DNA from: Antedon bifida
Taxonomy: Eukaryota > Echinodermata > Crinoidea > Comatulida > Antedonidae
Direction: 5' to 3'
Length of the DNA: 64,000 nt
Assembly: GCA_963402885.1 (NCBI GenBank)
Contig: OY727095.1
Location: 19,473,001 to 19,537,000 of the forward strand
A model generated the notes under the pieces. That model saw only the letters and a program-made list of their open reading frames with translations. It did no database searches and was not told the DNA's origin. Positions 1-11,654 of this stretch are shown here, one piece after another. The first letter of the stretch is position 1. Each line of letters begins with the position of its first letter. A program made the translations under genes and the position numbers.

Positions 1-1078
1 GGTACCTTGAATGCTATAGACACGAGCACAGACCACCGAGCCATAGACAACTTACTAAAACATGTAGAAAGATTCCTCCGTGTATTTACTATTCAGTAGC
101 CACTTTGGTGCAGATAGATTATTACATACCGCAATGAATTATAATTTATTACTATGATGACATCTTTAAAAAATTTTTTAAATGATGCACTGTCAAACTA
201 TATACTTTTAACTTTAATATATGAAATTCTTAAGAAAGAAAGTTAATGTTAAGTTTGTTATTTCGGCCTAAGAAAATGTCAAAATTTGTTTGATTGTCGA
301 AATTAATTTTTTTTAATTCAATATGCAATTAATGATGACTTAATCAACTTTTGTTCTCTTAATTTGATAATAAATCATACATATGATACATACACTTCAA
401 GAAAATGAAATAAAAAATAGGTGTTCCCCAGCATTCTGACGATATATATTAATTTTAAAATTTAGCATATTTTCACTATTTTGTTAACTTATACGTGCGT
501 AGCCTGTCACTTTTGATGTGCTTGTATAACGCATTTTCGAGTTGAAAAGTGAATCAAATATGATGATATTATTAAAGAAAGGTTGTAAAACAGAAATCGG
601 GCAAAAAGAGTGCGCACTAACGTTTAACGCGCAGTGTGCGTGCAAAATTCTGCGCACTCGTGGCAATTTTTTAAACGCTTAAAATTGCCTGAAACGTACT
701 CTAATTTCATCGAAAATAAATTTTGACAATTTTAAAACTTTTAAGCGCGCGTACGCATGCGTTATATGCGCTACGCACATAATTTTATTGCCATATGATG
801 AAATATGACCTGAAATTTATGAGTACTAAATTTTGTTTAAAAGTGATTCATGCTTGTGAAGATATGATTACAAACGTGATTTCATTAAATCGCGCGTAGA
901 CCGCGTAATTTATGATTGCGCACCGTGAAAACATAACCACATCGATTCCTGGCCATAAGGAATATACTCTGAAAAATTGACTTAGCTAGATGAAACTGAT
1001 GCCAAGATAATTCACGGACAAAATAGTGCTAAGGAAAGAATAAATAAATAAATAAATAAAGATCCTGACAGAATCAAG
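1..1078. other. AT-rich sequence without a recognisable gene
   Basis: No open frame here resembles a protein family I know. A short (AAAT)n run lies near 1041-1060. The stretch at 600-790 has several CpG-containing words (for example GCGCGCGTACGCATGCG) in otherwise AT-rich DNA, but I see no exon, TIR or RNA gene. Confidence 0.5.
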
Positions 1079-1107
1079 AGGTTATATGCATATCATGCAT
1101 ATAACCT
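1079..1107. repeat. Perfect short palindrome at a duplication boundary
   Basis: Thirteen-base arms (AGGTTATATGCAT and its reverse complement) are separated by ATC. It ends exactly where the duplicated Myb-exon segment begins at 1108, so it may mark the breakpoint or the end of an inserted element. Confidence 0.7.
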
Positions 1108-1396
1108 AATAATACTGTGTTGCATCAATCACAGCATAGTTTAAACCTCAAAATATTACCGGTAGTTTTAAACATTTATTTTCACAGCACCCAAAAAAAA
1201 ACCGAAAAAAAAAAACAAATTCCAGGAGACAATGGAGGCAGTAACAGCGCATAGAAAGACAGGAACGCTCTGATGCAGAAATGATCAGGTAACACAATGC
1301 AGTATCCAAAATATGATGTCTGCATTTCAAAACACACAGATGCAAACAATGAATATGTTGACGAATCTTCTTCAGACAAGAAATAGCTCACCACCG
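1108..1396 (+). pseudogene. Duplicated 3' exon of a Myb/SANT-like gene, upstream copy
   Basis: This segment is nearly identical to 3262-3547 and ends at the same word (CTCACCACC). Its plus-strand frame gives the end of a Myb/SANT-like protein, including an Arg/Gln-rich stretch and the Met/Gln-rich tail starting MMSAFQNTQMQ. In the downstream copy the same sequence follows the other exons of that gene, so this copy is an orphan third exon with part of its upstream intron (a TTTTCACAG acceptor lies near 1180). A frameshift separates the Arg-rich part from the Met-rich part in both copies. It has no partner exons of its own. Confidence 0.65.
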
Positions 1397-2508
1397 CTAA
1401 ATAGTAAAGAGGGATTTTCCATCTCTCAGGTCTACCGGATCGAGGCGCGGGGTGTGACAAAATATTATTTTCACTCTGCTCTCTTCGAGAGACATGTTAA
1501 ATTAATTTTAAAGTGAACGAAATCGAAAATTCTAACAAGCATGGCAGTCATTTGATGAGTGATCGCTATAACAATTATTGTTTACCGAAAGTTGAAGACT
1601 GTCGTTCAGATTTTTAAAATATGGCGAACAGTTTGGGCACTTTTGTAAAAGTAAAATTTGACACGATATGACTTGAATGAAAAAAACAATCAAAATATAA
1701 ATAATTGATTATTATGCCTATAATATAGCATAATAGCACGTTAAGATATGCCTCGCATCTTTTTGAAATTGTAAACTATATTCCTTGCATGCCTCGCACT
1801 TTTAGAAATGATAAAATGATGCCTCACACAAATATTTGGCGTGCCTCGAACTTTGTCAACACTCCCACTAACTAAATTTCTGCAATATTTTTTTTACGCT
1901 GCTGCTCTAGCCCGCTACGTCACAAGAGATGACTCATTTATTAACTGAAAGCAAGCAGCAGTTATAGTACTAGACACTGACGTTTTTACAAAAAAGGATT
2001 CTCGACTATAATTTATAGGTACCAGCTGCTGGACCCAAAAAACGTCTGGGAAAAGAGTCTAACGGTTGAACGACAAATCTCAAAGCATTTCTGGTATTTA
2101 TGAATCCCATGATAATAATTATATAATACTGTAATTCGCTGTCAGATAATAATTGAATTATTATCAAAACAGTCCATGAAAGTTTTTGTTTGTATAGGAT
2201 ACTTCACACTTGAAGTATCTAGGCCTGATAAAGTGACCCCCGGACTTGACCTTAGCAATAAAATAAACTAAAGTGACAGAAATTGATTCTGTGTTTCATC
2301 AAAGTTATTCACTTCTGTAACAAAAAAATAATATTTATTCACATATAAAAAGAGAAAAGAAACGTTTAATTATAACTCAAAAACCATTGTCTGACAGAAA
2401 ATTTAAGTATTTTTTTCTTTAAATTACATTTTTTTCAGGTAAAATAACTATTATGTGACAATAAAATGACACATTCAAAAACAAATTTGAAATAAAAAAT
2501 ATTTTTCA
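1397..2508. other. No gene seen; degenerate short repeats
   Basis: The words ATGCCTCGCA and ATGCCTCACA recur three to four times between about 1745 and 1860, giving a degenerate array. The rest is AT-rich with no coding frame I trust. An intron acceptor (TATTTTTCAG) at the right edge leads into the Myb/SANT exon. Confidence 0.45.
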
Positions 2509-3600
2509 GAGGGACAATATATCTTTAAAACTGTACGTCAATAAGCGAGCAGCGTTTTTTGTAAGAAATATTTCTTGTTTATGCCAGGAATTTGGTGTGG
2601 ACAAAACGCACCAACAGGTAGTGTATAAACTAAAGGCTCTCGAGGCGCAGTTTTTTAAAGTAAATAACAAAAACAAGACTTCTGGAGAGAGGAGGAACAC
2701 GTTTTATGCATTTGACATACCGTATGTCATGTCATATGGGGCTACTCTGCACTAGCAACACCAGTCAATTTGTTTAGTTCGATTCAAAACGTTGGTAAGT
2801 TGTTTATTTGCTTTGTTGTTGATACATTTTTTATCCCAAAAAATATTTAATACATTTATATTAAATTTTTAAATTACATTTTGATTATTAAACATTACAC
2901 AAACTATGTTTTTTTAAAACTTAAATAGAATCTGTCGAAAAATCCAATAGAGTCGGAGGTGACAGTGCTTACGAAGAAGTAGTAGTTGGAGTAGGGGAAC
3001 TAATGGTAGAGAACACAGATGAACCGAGGGTAGAAGAGAACAGTAATATAGTAACCGAAGATAAAAGGGTAATCATGGATGAAGCAGTAATCAGTGAAGA
3101 AAGAGTAATTGAAGGAGTAGTTGGACATGAAAGAGTAATTGGAGATGAAAAAGTAATTGAAGGGGGAAGAGTAGTTGGAGATGATAAACGAATCGAGGAG
3201 GCAAAAGAGTTACAAGAGCTTTAATCAAAGGCAAGTGTAAATAATTATAATATTAAATTTTAATAATACTGTGTTGCATCAATCACAGCATAGTTTAAAC
3301 CTCAAAATATTACCGGTAGTTTTAAACATTTATTTTCACAGCACCCAAAAAAAAACCGAAAAAAAAACAAATTCCAGGAGACAATGGAGGCAGTAACAGC
3401 GCATAGAAAGACAGGAACGCTCTGATGCAGAAATGATCAGGTAACACAATGCAGTATCCAAAATATGATGTCTGCATTTCAAAACACACAGATGCAAACA
3501 ATGAATATGTTGACGAATCTTCTTCAGACAAGAAATAGCTCACCACCAGATCAATATTACCACCCCCACCGAACAGTAGATCTTTATCCCCCATTCAACT
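2509..3600 (+). pseudogene. Myb/SANT-like DNA-binding protein gene, spliced and frameshifted
   Basis: Exon 1 (2509-2794) encodes the second half of a Myb/SANT-like domain: a helix around EFGVDKTHQQVVYKLKALE, then NNKNKTSGERRNTF, matching the usual KLKxLExxY...KxSGxGRxxxxFY pattern. A frameshift near 2745 must be crossed to reach LATPVNLFSSIQNV at the exon end. The GTAAGT donor (2795) and TTAAATAG acceptor (2928) join in phase to exon 2 (2929-3224), an acidic stretch of imperfect repeats of the RVI-x-E type ending at a TAA. Exon 3 (about 3340-3600) holds a basic run and a Met/Gln-rich tail. Such proteins are often the second ORF of Harbinger transposons or recruited from them; I see no transposase next to it. 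The first half of the Myb domain was not found. Confidence 0.6.
3262..3547 (+). repeat. Direct repeat, downstream copy of 1108-1396
   Basis: About 287 bases, differing from the upstream copy mainly in the length of the A-run near 3355. This copy is in its native exon context: intron 2 end plus exon 3. Both copies share the exact right boundary. Confidence 0.8.
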
Positions 3601-4620
3601 TGCAGACGCAATTTACGAAGACCTGCAGCTTTAGTTTCCAACATTTTCTTAGCTCAGCCCCAACCATAGAGCTGGTTCACGATACAATTTCCGGGCACCT
3701 AGCAGCTGGCTCTATTTTTCAAAATGTTAGATCAGCCCCAACCAAGGTAGGGCTCGGTCCTGGAGACATATATTTTGTTTCCAATTTCCGGGGACATGGG
3801 TAACCGGTTCTTGCTGGTTACACACCAAATTCGGGATTCGAGGTTCGACGTTCACGCAATGAATACTCTGAGACGGTTTTGTTGCTTTTCAGATACACCA
3901 ACATAAAAGCACTGTTTAAAGTTTACAAATTAATAGTAACAAAGTTGCCTTAAATAACAGATTTAACAAATTAGTCTAAACATAGAGAAAATAATGATCT
4001 AAAATAACATATGAATTACAGTAAATTAAAAATGTCCTTACCTGCGGATCAGTCAATAAGAGATGAGATTTCTCATTGATGTCCACATCTATATGTGTAA
4101 ATTCTGACCAAGTTCATTTTTTTGCGCATAAAAGACACTGCGATAAATATGTACTATGAACAGCGATATAAATGTATTAAATAATAATGATATTATTTAC
4201 CATTTTTATATGATTTCATAATTAACAGAATGCAATGAAATATTAAATTAATTAGCCAAATAAATTAGTATACATGTACAAAAATGGTAGAGTCCAACTA
4301 ACTTAACTAATTAAAACCAGTCTTTTAAGGAAAGATAAACAATTAACTTAATTAAATTAACCAGACTAAGCATATAGGCCTACAGCATGAATGTTTTGGA
4401 GGTGTGAAAATGATGATAGTTCAGGAAGTTCTTAATGAGATTATAGTTAATTCACATGTGTATATATTGAGATATTAATGCAGAACAAAGGAAATAACAA
4501 GATAAAATACAAATGAGTAACAGGCCAGAATAATTACCATAAGTAGAATAGCCTACTTTTAGCAGTTTGTTGTAATTCAATGTTGTAATTCAATAAATGT
4601 GTACAATGTTAAACAACACA
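3601..4620. other. No gene; repetitive remnants
   Basis: Two similar blocks near 3645-3720 and 3720-3800 share AGCCCCAACCA and TTTCCGGG words. A related block (TTCTTAGCTC...CCCAACCATGG) appears at 8585-8620, on the far side of the adjacent transposon, so an older repeat was probably present here. The remainder is AT-rich, with no coding signal. Confidence 0.4.
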
Positions 4621-4925
4621 TAGTCAGGTGGCTTAGCAATTTTAACGTTACCGGCCGGACAAAAGTACCAAATTTGAGTTTCCTTTCGACCTATCTATTG
4701 ATTTTATCCGTGGAACCCACTTGATCGGGTCCGATTTTCCAAGATGGCGGCCAAAATCCAAGATGGCCGCCAGAAAAAAGGAAATGCCATATATCTGGCT
4801 GTAAAACTCGTAAATCAACAAATGGGGTGTCAATTTAAGGGTTTCTGGGGTCAAAACAGATGCTGGTCAAGCCATTTTGCTCAGGTCACCCATTTTCAAA
4901 ATGGTAGCCAAATTTCAAAATGGCT
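4621..4925. repeat. Left terminal inverted repeat of the Academ-like element
   Basis: It matches the reverse complement of about 8250-8553. It contains alternating AAGATGGC/GGCCGCC words pointing in both directions. These are candidate transposase-binding sites, repeated more often at the right end. Confidence 0.8.
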
Positions 4926-5088
4926 GCCAAGAAAAACCCCAAAATTTTGTGTAGGCATATGTGGGTTAAAAATCAGAAATTAACAAAAATAATGTATGAA
5001 AAAGGTTTACTTGGCTCGACTTGTTAATGGTTATTGGACTTCTATAATAGCTACATAACAGTTTACAGTTAAGTACAGTTGATTTACC

Positions 5089-7925
5089 CTATTTGGATGA
5101 ACATGTGCACCGGCAAAGAGATGTGCAAGGCAGATTTGCCTTGCTGCATTTGCAGGCTGTACAGGCCCTTTTGCAGCCACATTTCACAAATTCTCTGCAA
5201 GCTTTAGATGCCTCTGGAATGGTAGACCAGACAGGTTCCCATGAGTTCCCAACTTTCACCCATGCAAAGTCGGTTGGACACGGATTTGTTTGTTGAGATA
5301 ACATGCATGTTGTCCAGATCCCAGCTTGGTATATGGCCCTCCTAGTGTGCTGGAGTAGTGCATTCTGAGTAGGTGGTATCTTGTCAACAGCTTGCCGTTT
5401 CTGGCTGAACAGTTCCATCCGAGCACTGTTAACATTCATGGCGTTACTTGTTTTGTCATAAACTACGACAACTAGTCTCTCGATTCTTTGAAATGATTCA
5501 GAATGTAAGTGAAGATGCTCAAACGGATGTGCGGCAAGATGAAGAAAGGCATCCGTAACTTCGTCATAAGCATTCCATGCCTGCCAAAACGATTTCTTCC
5601 CTTTACCTCTAAACGCTGAGGTAGTATCACATCCTGACAGGGAGTGGAAAATTGGCAGGGAACGTGATTTACGTTCACCGAGATGTGCACAAATGGCGTT
5701 GATACTGTAATGAGTGTAGTTCTTACCAGTTCCAAATGCTATCCAGAGATCAAAGATCAGCATTTATCTGAGAGAGGTCATGAAACACACCGATAAGAAC
5801 AACGACAACATCTGTATCCACAGTTCGCACCTGGATGGATTTTGCTCCATTTTCCAACGCGTGCTTCACGTGAACCACAATCCTAGTGTCTGCTTCCTCT
5901 TGATTACAGCTGGACATTTTGAACTGCGTTCCAACATATGTAACATGCTCTCCAGCTGTGATATATACCGAACACTCAGGAGGGATGCTGCAATCCGCAA
6001 CTTTTGATGAAAGGAATTCAAAAAGTTCTTTCTTGTTGATTGGATCATGGAGGAAGTCATTCCAGTTGCCCGGGAGCTTGGTATCACCTGATACTTTTCT
6101 ACGCACACCTTTGCCTCGTTTCTCCCTGGTTCCTTCCTTAAGGCTATCTGGTCGGTATTCGTTCCACACAACATCCACTCGCTTTGTGTCACATAGCTGA
6201 CATTTCAGATGGGGTATAAACACGTTGTCAGCATATTCTTGGAATGTTGAGACATTTATTACAGGTAATGCATGTACTGTCACCGCACCATCCAGAACTT
6301 TGCAGTCATATAATACAGGTGCCTCTGTGTGGTTTGATTCGATACATTGTAACAGATGACATTTGGTACCAGACAGATTAAGCTTTCCAAACTCAGACAG
6401 GGATGGAGGATACGACTGTACTTCGTGTGCAAATAATTCACTGATGTCACCATCTCTATTTTGTAAGGAAATGTATAACTGGCCGAAGAGTGCCACATTG
6501 TTCTCAAGCACCTTTACTTTCTTGCAATCCTTTGATTTGACTTTGAGCTTTGTTGAGAGCAAGGGAAGTGAATTCTTTGAGATCGTATCATGTATGGAAC
6601 GACTACGATCCACGAGCACGGTCTTCACATACTCTTGATACTACTTTGTGCCTGTATCTTCTAGTGTACGGATTGTATCCACTACTGCCTCATTCGCGCA
6701 GTTACGACTATCAAGAGTTACCAACTCAGGGAAGTCATCCAGGAAGGGATTTCCCATCTTGCGTATTGTGTTAGATAGACTATCAACCTGTCGCTGGAAG
6801 GTTTTCTGTGCTGCAAGTCCCTGTTCATGGTGTTCAAAGTTAGCTGGGTTTTCCGGATTATCGTCATGAATATATTCATTCTCATACTGTCTCAGAAGTC
6901 TAGCAAGCTCGGGTCCAGCAGTCATCCAGCGTCTGAAGGCAACTGGATTCTCTGTAAGTCCTACTACACCACCGGATGCTTTCACCACTTTATTCTCTTG
7001 CTCATGCGCTTGGTCTATTGGAATCGCAGAGTATTTGTGTAACGACTTTGCGATTGTCCAATGATTCCGAGTTTCAAACTCATATTTGATCTCTTGTGGC
7101 AATGCCTTCATGTCTCTAATGTGTACAGGCAGCCACCGAGAATAGCACGAGTGCCTCTAATACAGAAACATACAATAGGAAGTCTCTCTCCCGATGGGCT
7201 CTAACAAATATGAGAATCAGAATATCATAGTCATAGTGTCCGATCATGTTCCAGAACTTGAACGTGGGAGATTTCTTACACATTTGTTCCAGCCAGTTTG
7301 TTTGTTCCATCAACATTAGATCTCTGGTTGAATGCTTCATTCAGTAGCCGCTGAAGAACAAGAACAGTGACTTGATGGGCATGTCGAGTTCTGGTAATGT
7401 GTGATACTTTCAGGAATGAATCGGCTGTTCCAGATGAAGCAACGTCAGATTCAGTGAGAGCCGTTGTCCAACCTGACCCATCTAATAAATCACCAACAGT
7501 GTTCCATAGCGCCTTCTCAATGTGCAGTCCGCCCATCATAACTACGTAGACTTTCTCACCATAGAGATCTGGCCATTTCCATTGTACATACTTGGCGAGC
7601 GTGAACAGAAGCTGGTCAAACGTAATCACTGGGATTTGTCCTGGGTTGAGGTACTCTGTTGTCTGTCGATGTACATCCATGCCATGCTTAATCATTGCTG
7701 GCGTGTTTGATTTTTCATAGAAGAGAGGGAGCAGTGAACATATTACTGTTAGCTCTGATGTTGGCTGTTGCCGAGTGGCGTGATAAGCAGACCATGTAAG
7801 TGAACTGGTCTTGCATAGTTCCACATCACTGATATGCTGAAGACTATGTTCCATCCAGTCATATTCTTGACGTTTTGCATCTGCCAGGTCAAGTTTAACA
7901 GGTTCACTACTGTTACTCTCCCTTC
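5089..7925 (-). pseudogene. Transposase gene with FEN1/XPG-like nuclease motifs and Cys-rich C-terminus
   Basis: Read on the minus strand, one protein runs through five frames: about 7925-7276, 7340-7116, 7111-6641, 6628-5750 and 5763-5089. Breaks are two frameshifts near 7300 and 7115, an in-frame TAG at 6641, and a 7-base insertion near 5755 that repeats GATCT. The N-terminal part has QIPVITFDQLLFTLAKYVQW, and the middle has IPIDQAHEQENK. The C-terminal half contains an ordered nuclease-like set: LDGA (about 6292), VVWNEYRPDSLK followed by a basic stretch (6163), EEADTRI (5896), TVDTDVVVVL (5812) and SGCDTTSAFRGKGKKS (5628). These parallel the DG, FDG-PP-LK, EAEA, DSD and GCDYxxGIxGIG motifs of FEN1/XPG nucleases. 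The Asp of the second motif is Asn here. The end is Cys-rich (5200-5090, CGCKRACTACKC). The start codon was not found; the frame opens directly inside the subterminal repeats. Confidence 0.75.
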
Positions 7926-7929
7926 ATTG

Positions 7930-8410
7930 TAGAATTGGCGGCCATTTTGAAATTTGACCGCCATCTTGGAAATGAGTGATCTGAGCAAAATGGCTTGACC
8001 AGTATCTGTTTCAGTAACCTCAGATACCTCTGAATTGACACCTTATTTGTTCATTTATGATTTTTACAGCCTTATATACAATATTTCCCTTTTTTGGTAG
8101 CCATTTTGAAATTGGGTGACCTGAGAAAAATGGCTTGACCAGCATCTATTACAGTGACCTCAGAAACCTCTGAATTTACACCTCATTTGTTCATTTCTGA
8201 TTTTTACAGTCTGATATATGACATTTGATTTTTTTGGCGGCCATTTTGAAATTTGGCCGCCATCTTGGAAATTGGTGGTCTGAGCAACATGACATGACCA
8301 GCTTCTGTTTCAGTGACCCCCAGAAACCCTGACATTGACACCCCATTTGTTGATTTATGAGTCTTACAGCTAGATATATGGTATTTTCTTTTTTCTGGCG
8401 GCCATCTTGG
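7930..8410. repeat. Subterminal tandem repeats, ~140-160 bp units
   Basis: Three imperfect units begin with G(C/T)GGCCATTTTGAAAT or a close variant near 7936, 8096 and 8237, with a fourth partial start near 8397. Each carries TGACCAG(T/C)(A/T)TCTGTTTCAGT and ends in an AT-rich stretch. The left end of the element has only about one and a half units, so the array expanded at the 5' side of the gene. Confidence 0.8.
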
Positions 8411-8553
8411 ATTTTGGCCGCCATCTTGGAAGATCAAGTGGGTTCCACGGATAAAATCAATAGATAGGTCGAAAGGAAACTCCATGCCAAATTTGGTACT
8501 TTTGTCCGGCCGGTAACGTTAATCCTGAAAATTGTTGCTAAGCCACCTGACTA
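8250..8553. repeat. Right terminal inverted repeat of the Academ-like element
   Basis: Reverse complement of the left end. It has an extra CAATTTTCAGG-type insertion in the outer 40 bases and GGCATGG inside. The outermost bases are CCTGACTA, followed by ACA. Confidence 0.8.
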
Positions 8554-9669
8554 ACAATGTTACACATGCAACTATATTTTTCAAATTTTCTTAGCTCCAT
8601 CCGGCCCAACCATGGTGGGGTGGTCCTGTAGACTTATAATTTCGTTTCATATATCAATGTATAAGTGGGACCCATCAATTTCTTGATAATATACAACGCT
8701 TGAATAATAAATAACGGCTATACGCCGGTTCGTGGTGGGGGGAGAGAGAGAAATACGGTTTTCTACAATCGGTTGAGCGTTTAATTTACCCTACACTTTT
8801 GTTCCCAGCGGCGCGCCATGAATTTGACGCTCCATACCCGACCCAACCGCCAGCGTGCGTTTGATCCTTGCTTTCATACTGTAGTCTATGATGTAGGAAG
8901 TGGGATTCCACGAAGGATACCTGCAATGTTCAAGCCTTGATTATAGATTGTCTAGACGGAAATGCTTATATTAATTTTCCACAACATTTTCAGCAGAACA
9001 TGGACACAGTAGTAAGGCCTCGCTGTGTAGTAGAGTAGTCTAGTAGTAGAGTACTGTATCTGAGTCTGTATGTTGTTAGTGAGGCGCGCGCCGGCTGCGG
9101 CTGCCCAGTCAGAACAGAAGACAAAGAAGAGAGATGGAGGACTTTTATTTCTTTACAGTCGGTGAATTGGGTAAGCTAGAGTCTAGGCCTAGTAGGAACC
9201 TGAAATCGGTAAGTTACTTTATGTTTTTGGGCGCTAATATAGTTTCGTATACCCACCCCTTAAATTGACTCAAAATTGTTTTAATACATCATCCAACATA
9301 CTCACTATCTTGGTAGCGGGACGATTCGGCCATGAACTGAGACGATTCGGCACACTTAAATTTATCGGTTTTGATGCATTGTATAAATCGGACCAGTATT
9401 AGCGGAGATATTAGGCCAAATAAAATTAATAACCAGTTTATCGTCCGGGATTAAAAAAAAAACCGATGAGGGAGGCCCTTTTTATTTAAATTTATGCAAA
9501 TTTTTCCAATATGGCCACCAACTTATATTTTTATTCTTACATTTCTTAAATTCTAAAATGTATGTAAATAAAAATACACTTGAAAACAGTCTCGGATCAA
9601 CCTGAGTTTTCGGCATGTATTGAATATAGGACTATTCCATTATTATTTATAGGGGTGTTAGTCAATATG
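8554..9669. other. No confirmed gene; CpG-rich patch with one possible short first exon
   Basis: A patch at about 8800-9115 is richer in GC and CpG (GGCGCGCC, GAGGCGCGCGCCGGC) than its surroundings. Just downstream, an ATG at 9134 opens a short frame (MEDFYFFTVGELG) that runs into a good GTAAGC donor near 9173. This could be a promoter with a small first exon, but I found no matching downstream exon. Confidence 0.25.
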
Positions 9670-10529
9670 TTGGGTTGGGTGTGCCAGGCTTGTTGAGGCT
9701 TCTATTGTTTGTGTCATTGTGTCAATTGTTTTGTATTTCACTGTGTTTGAGAAAAACAAACAAAAAACTGCTGCTGTAGTTAGCCTATAGCTTTTATTAT
9801 GTGTCTGTAAATTATATCGTATTTTACTCTATATAGGCCCTAACATGTTGTTTGTTTAATCAACAGTTAAATCATGTTTTATTTTACATTTCATGTAATA
9901 TTATTATATGTTTTTTTTTTCTCAACAGCCGAATCAAGTTATATAGCCTCTTACAAATAACAAGAAAAAATACATTCAAACGTTATTCACAATAAGGAGA
10001 AAACATATACAACTTATTTAATTTATGTTTTAATTTATATAAATCCAAAGGCAAATTAATGAAACAATGACAATGATGTGGGTATCAGTGGCTGGATCTC
10101 AATAGAGATACAAAAAAAAACGAAAAGCTAAATCAAAACGATAAAGTAAAACAGCCAGAAAAACAATATATATAAATACATCCATGTTTGTTTTTTTCTC
10201 AACAGTTTATGACTTTAAAAAATTCAGTACACTTAAAGGCATAAGATTAAGCAAAACATACATTGTGTAACATATTTAATTTAAGGTATACCTGTATATG
10301 TTTTATTTCATCGACCCAGTTTTAAGTGTTATTTAGTAGTGTCATGTTTGGTTCAACTCAATGAGTTAGCAATATGTTTGTGAGGTTCTCTCTCCAGCTG
10401 ATCCTGACACAAAAACTAAAATAGTCAGAAATAAAATTGCAGAGCTTTCTCTCATGCAACACACACTAACCCTTCCCCAGTATAAGATATATAGGGCCTA
10501 CACTGTTAAAAAAATTCTTATAAAAAAAC

Positions 10530-10835
10530 GGTAAATTACTGGCAATCTGGACGCCAGTAATTTACCGTAATGTTGAATTACAGGTACTGTTGAAAATAAA
10601 TTACTGTAAAACTACAGTAAATTACTGTTGGTCATAAAGTCGGTTGTCTACCGTAATGTAGAATCACAGGTACTGTTGAAAATAAATTACTGTAAAACTA
10701 CAGTAAATTACTGTTAACTTGAAAGTCGGATGTCAACTATAACGTAGAATCACAGGTACCGTTTCTAATAAATTACTACAGTATATTACTGTTAATCTGA
10801 AAGTCTGTTTGTCAACAATAACGTAAAATGGAAGG
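10530..10835. repeat. ~95-100 bp tandem repeat array
   Basis: Three to four diverging units share TACCGTAATGTAGAATCACAGG, then GTACTGTTGAAAATAAATTACTG, then ACTACAGTAAATTACTGTT. The ACTGTAAAACTACAGT core of each unit is palindromic, so a single strand could fold into successive hairpins. The array lies directly before the transposase remnant. Confidence 0.75.
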
Positions 10836-11047
10836 TTTATTCCAGAGTACAGGACCTGGATGTGGTAGATGGACACTTAACAGTAAACCACAGTAAGAAC
10901 TTTGTTGATCCAATAACAGGAGTCCACACTCAAAACATAGAATCCTACTGGAATCGTGAAAAATTAAAGTTAAAAAGAATGGGTGTAAACAGGAATCCGG
11001 AATACCTTGACGAATTTATGTGGCGAGAAAGATATGGCATAATATAA
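10835..11047 (+). pseudogene. C-terminal fragment of a Merlin (IS1595/ISXO2-like) transposase
   Basis: The frame encodes VNHSKNFVDPITGVHTQNIESYW, followed by a basic stretch and YLDEFMWRERYG before a stop. This is the end of the DDE domain of the IS1595/Merlin family: VNHS-x-x-FVDP, THTQ-x-IE-x-x-W and the EFMWR-x-R terminus. The Glu of NIESYW is the position of the third catalytic residue and is retained. Everything upstream, including both catalytic Asp residues, is gone, replaced by the tandem array. The reading frame is open through the array's last unit, but no family residues are visible there. Confidence 0.75.
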
Positions 11048-11654
11048 ATTAAACAGATTAAGTAAGTTAAAATAGTATATATGTTCCTTGTGCCTTATTA
11101 AATAATGTTAAAGTTCTTGTGTCTTATATTTGAATAAAGTTTGAAGAATGTATCTTTCGATCTATCGATTTTTTTCTTGTTGTTTGTAGAGGCTATTTGA
11201 TTCAACTGTTGAGAAAAAAACAAACATGGATGTATTTATATAAATTAAAATATAAATTGGATATTTTATATAAATTAAAACATAAATTAAATACGATTAA
11301 AATGTATATGTATATGAATCTTTTTCTTGATCTTTTCTTGTTATTTGTAGATGCTACTTGATTTAACTGTTGATTAAAAAAACAACATGTTAGGGCATAT
11401 GTTAGGTGTAAAATACGATATAATTTACAGACACATAATAAAAGCTATAGGCTAACTACAGCAGCAGTTTTTTGTTTGTTTTTCTCAAACACAGTGAAAT
11501 ACAAAACAATTGGCACAATGACACAAACAATAGAAGCCTCAACAAGCCTGGCACACCCAACCCAATAATTTTAATTAAGCATTACCGAAGCATAACCTAG
11601 TACAAAGCTTAAAATATTAGGTCTATTTAAAGTTCAGCATAGTTCTTTTGTTGT

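Larger units (their letters stand above)
4621..8553 (-). mobile_element. Complete TIR DNA transposon, Academ-like (FEN1/XPG-nuclease type)
   Basis: Both ends begin TAGTCAGGTGGCTTAGCAA in inverted orientation. The inverted repeats run about 300 bases inward through ACGTTACCGGCCGGAC and CAAGATGGCGGCC blocks, with small indels. The bases just outside are ACA on both sides, a candidate 3-bp target-site duplication. Between the ends lies one long minus-strand gene, now broken. I recall the Academ superfamily as having short (3-4 bp) duplications, a lineage with an XPG-type nuclease and a Cys-rich zinc finger, which fits; the assignment is from memory and motif logic. Stops and frameshifts make this copy non-autonomous. 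Confidence 0.72.
9670..11565. mobile_element. Long inverted-repeat element holding a Merlin transposase remnant
   Basis: The outer about 220 bases at 9670-9890 and 11350-11565 are inverted copies, beginning TTGGGTTGGGTGTGCCAGG on each side. Weaker inverted similarity continues inward (CATCCATGTTTGTTTTTTTCTCAACAG at 10182 and its complement near 11225). The interior carries a tandem array and the last part of a Merlin/ISXO2-type transposase. I could not find a matching target-site duplication, so the exact ends are uncertain. The ends do not look like classical Merlin termini to me, so this may be a composite. Confidence 0.6.

Noticed and set aside
9134..9172. First exon of a host gene with a CpG-rich promoter
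   Set aside because: Only 13 codons and a donor; no downstream exon found, so noted in the spacer entry only.
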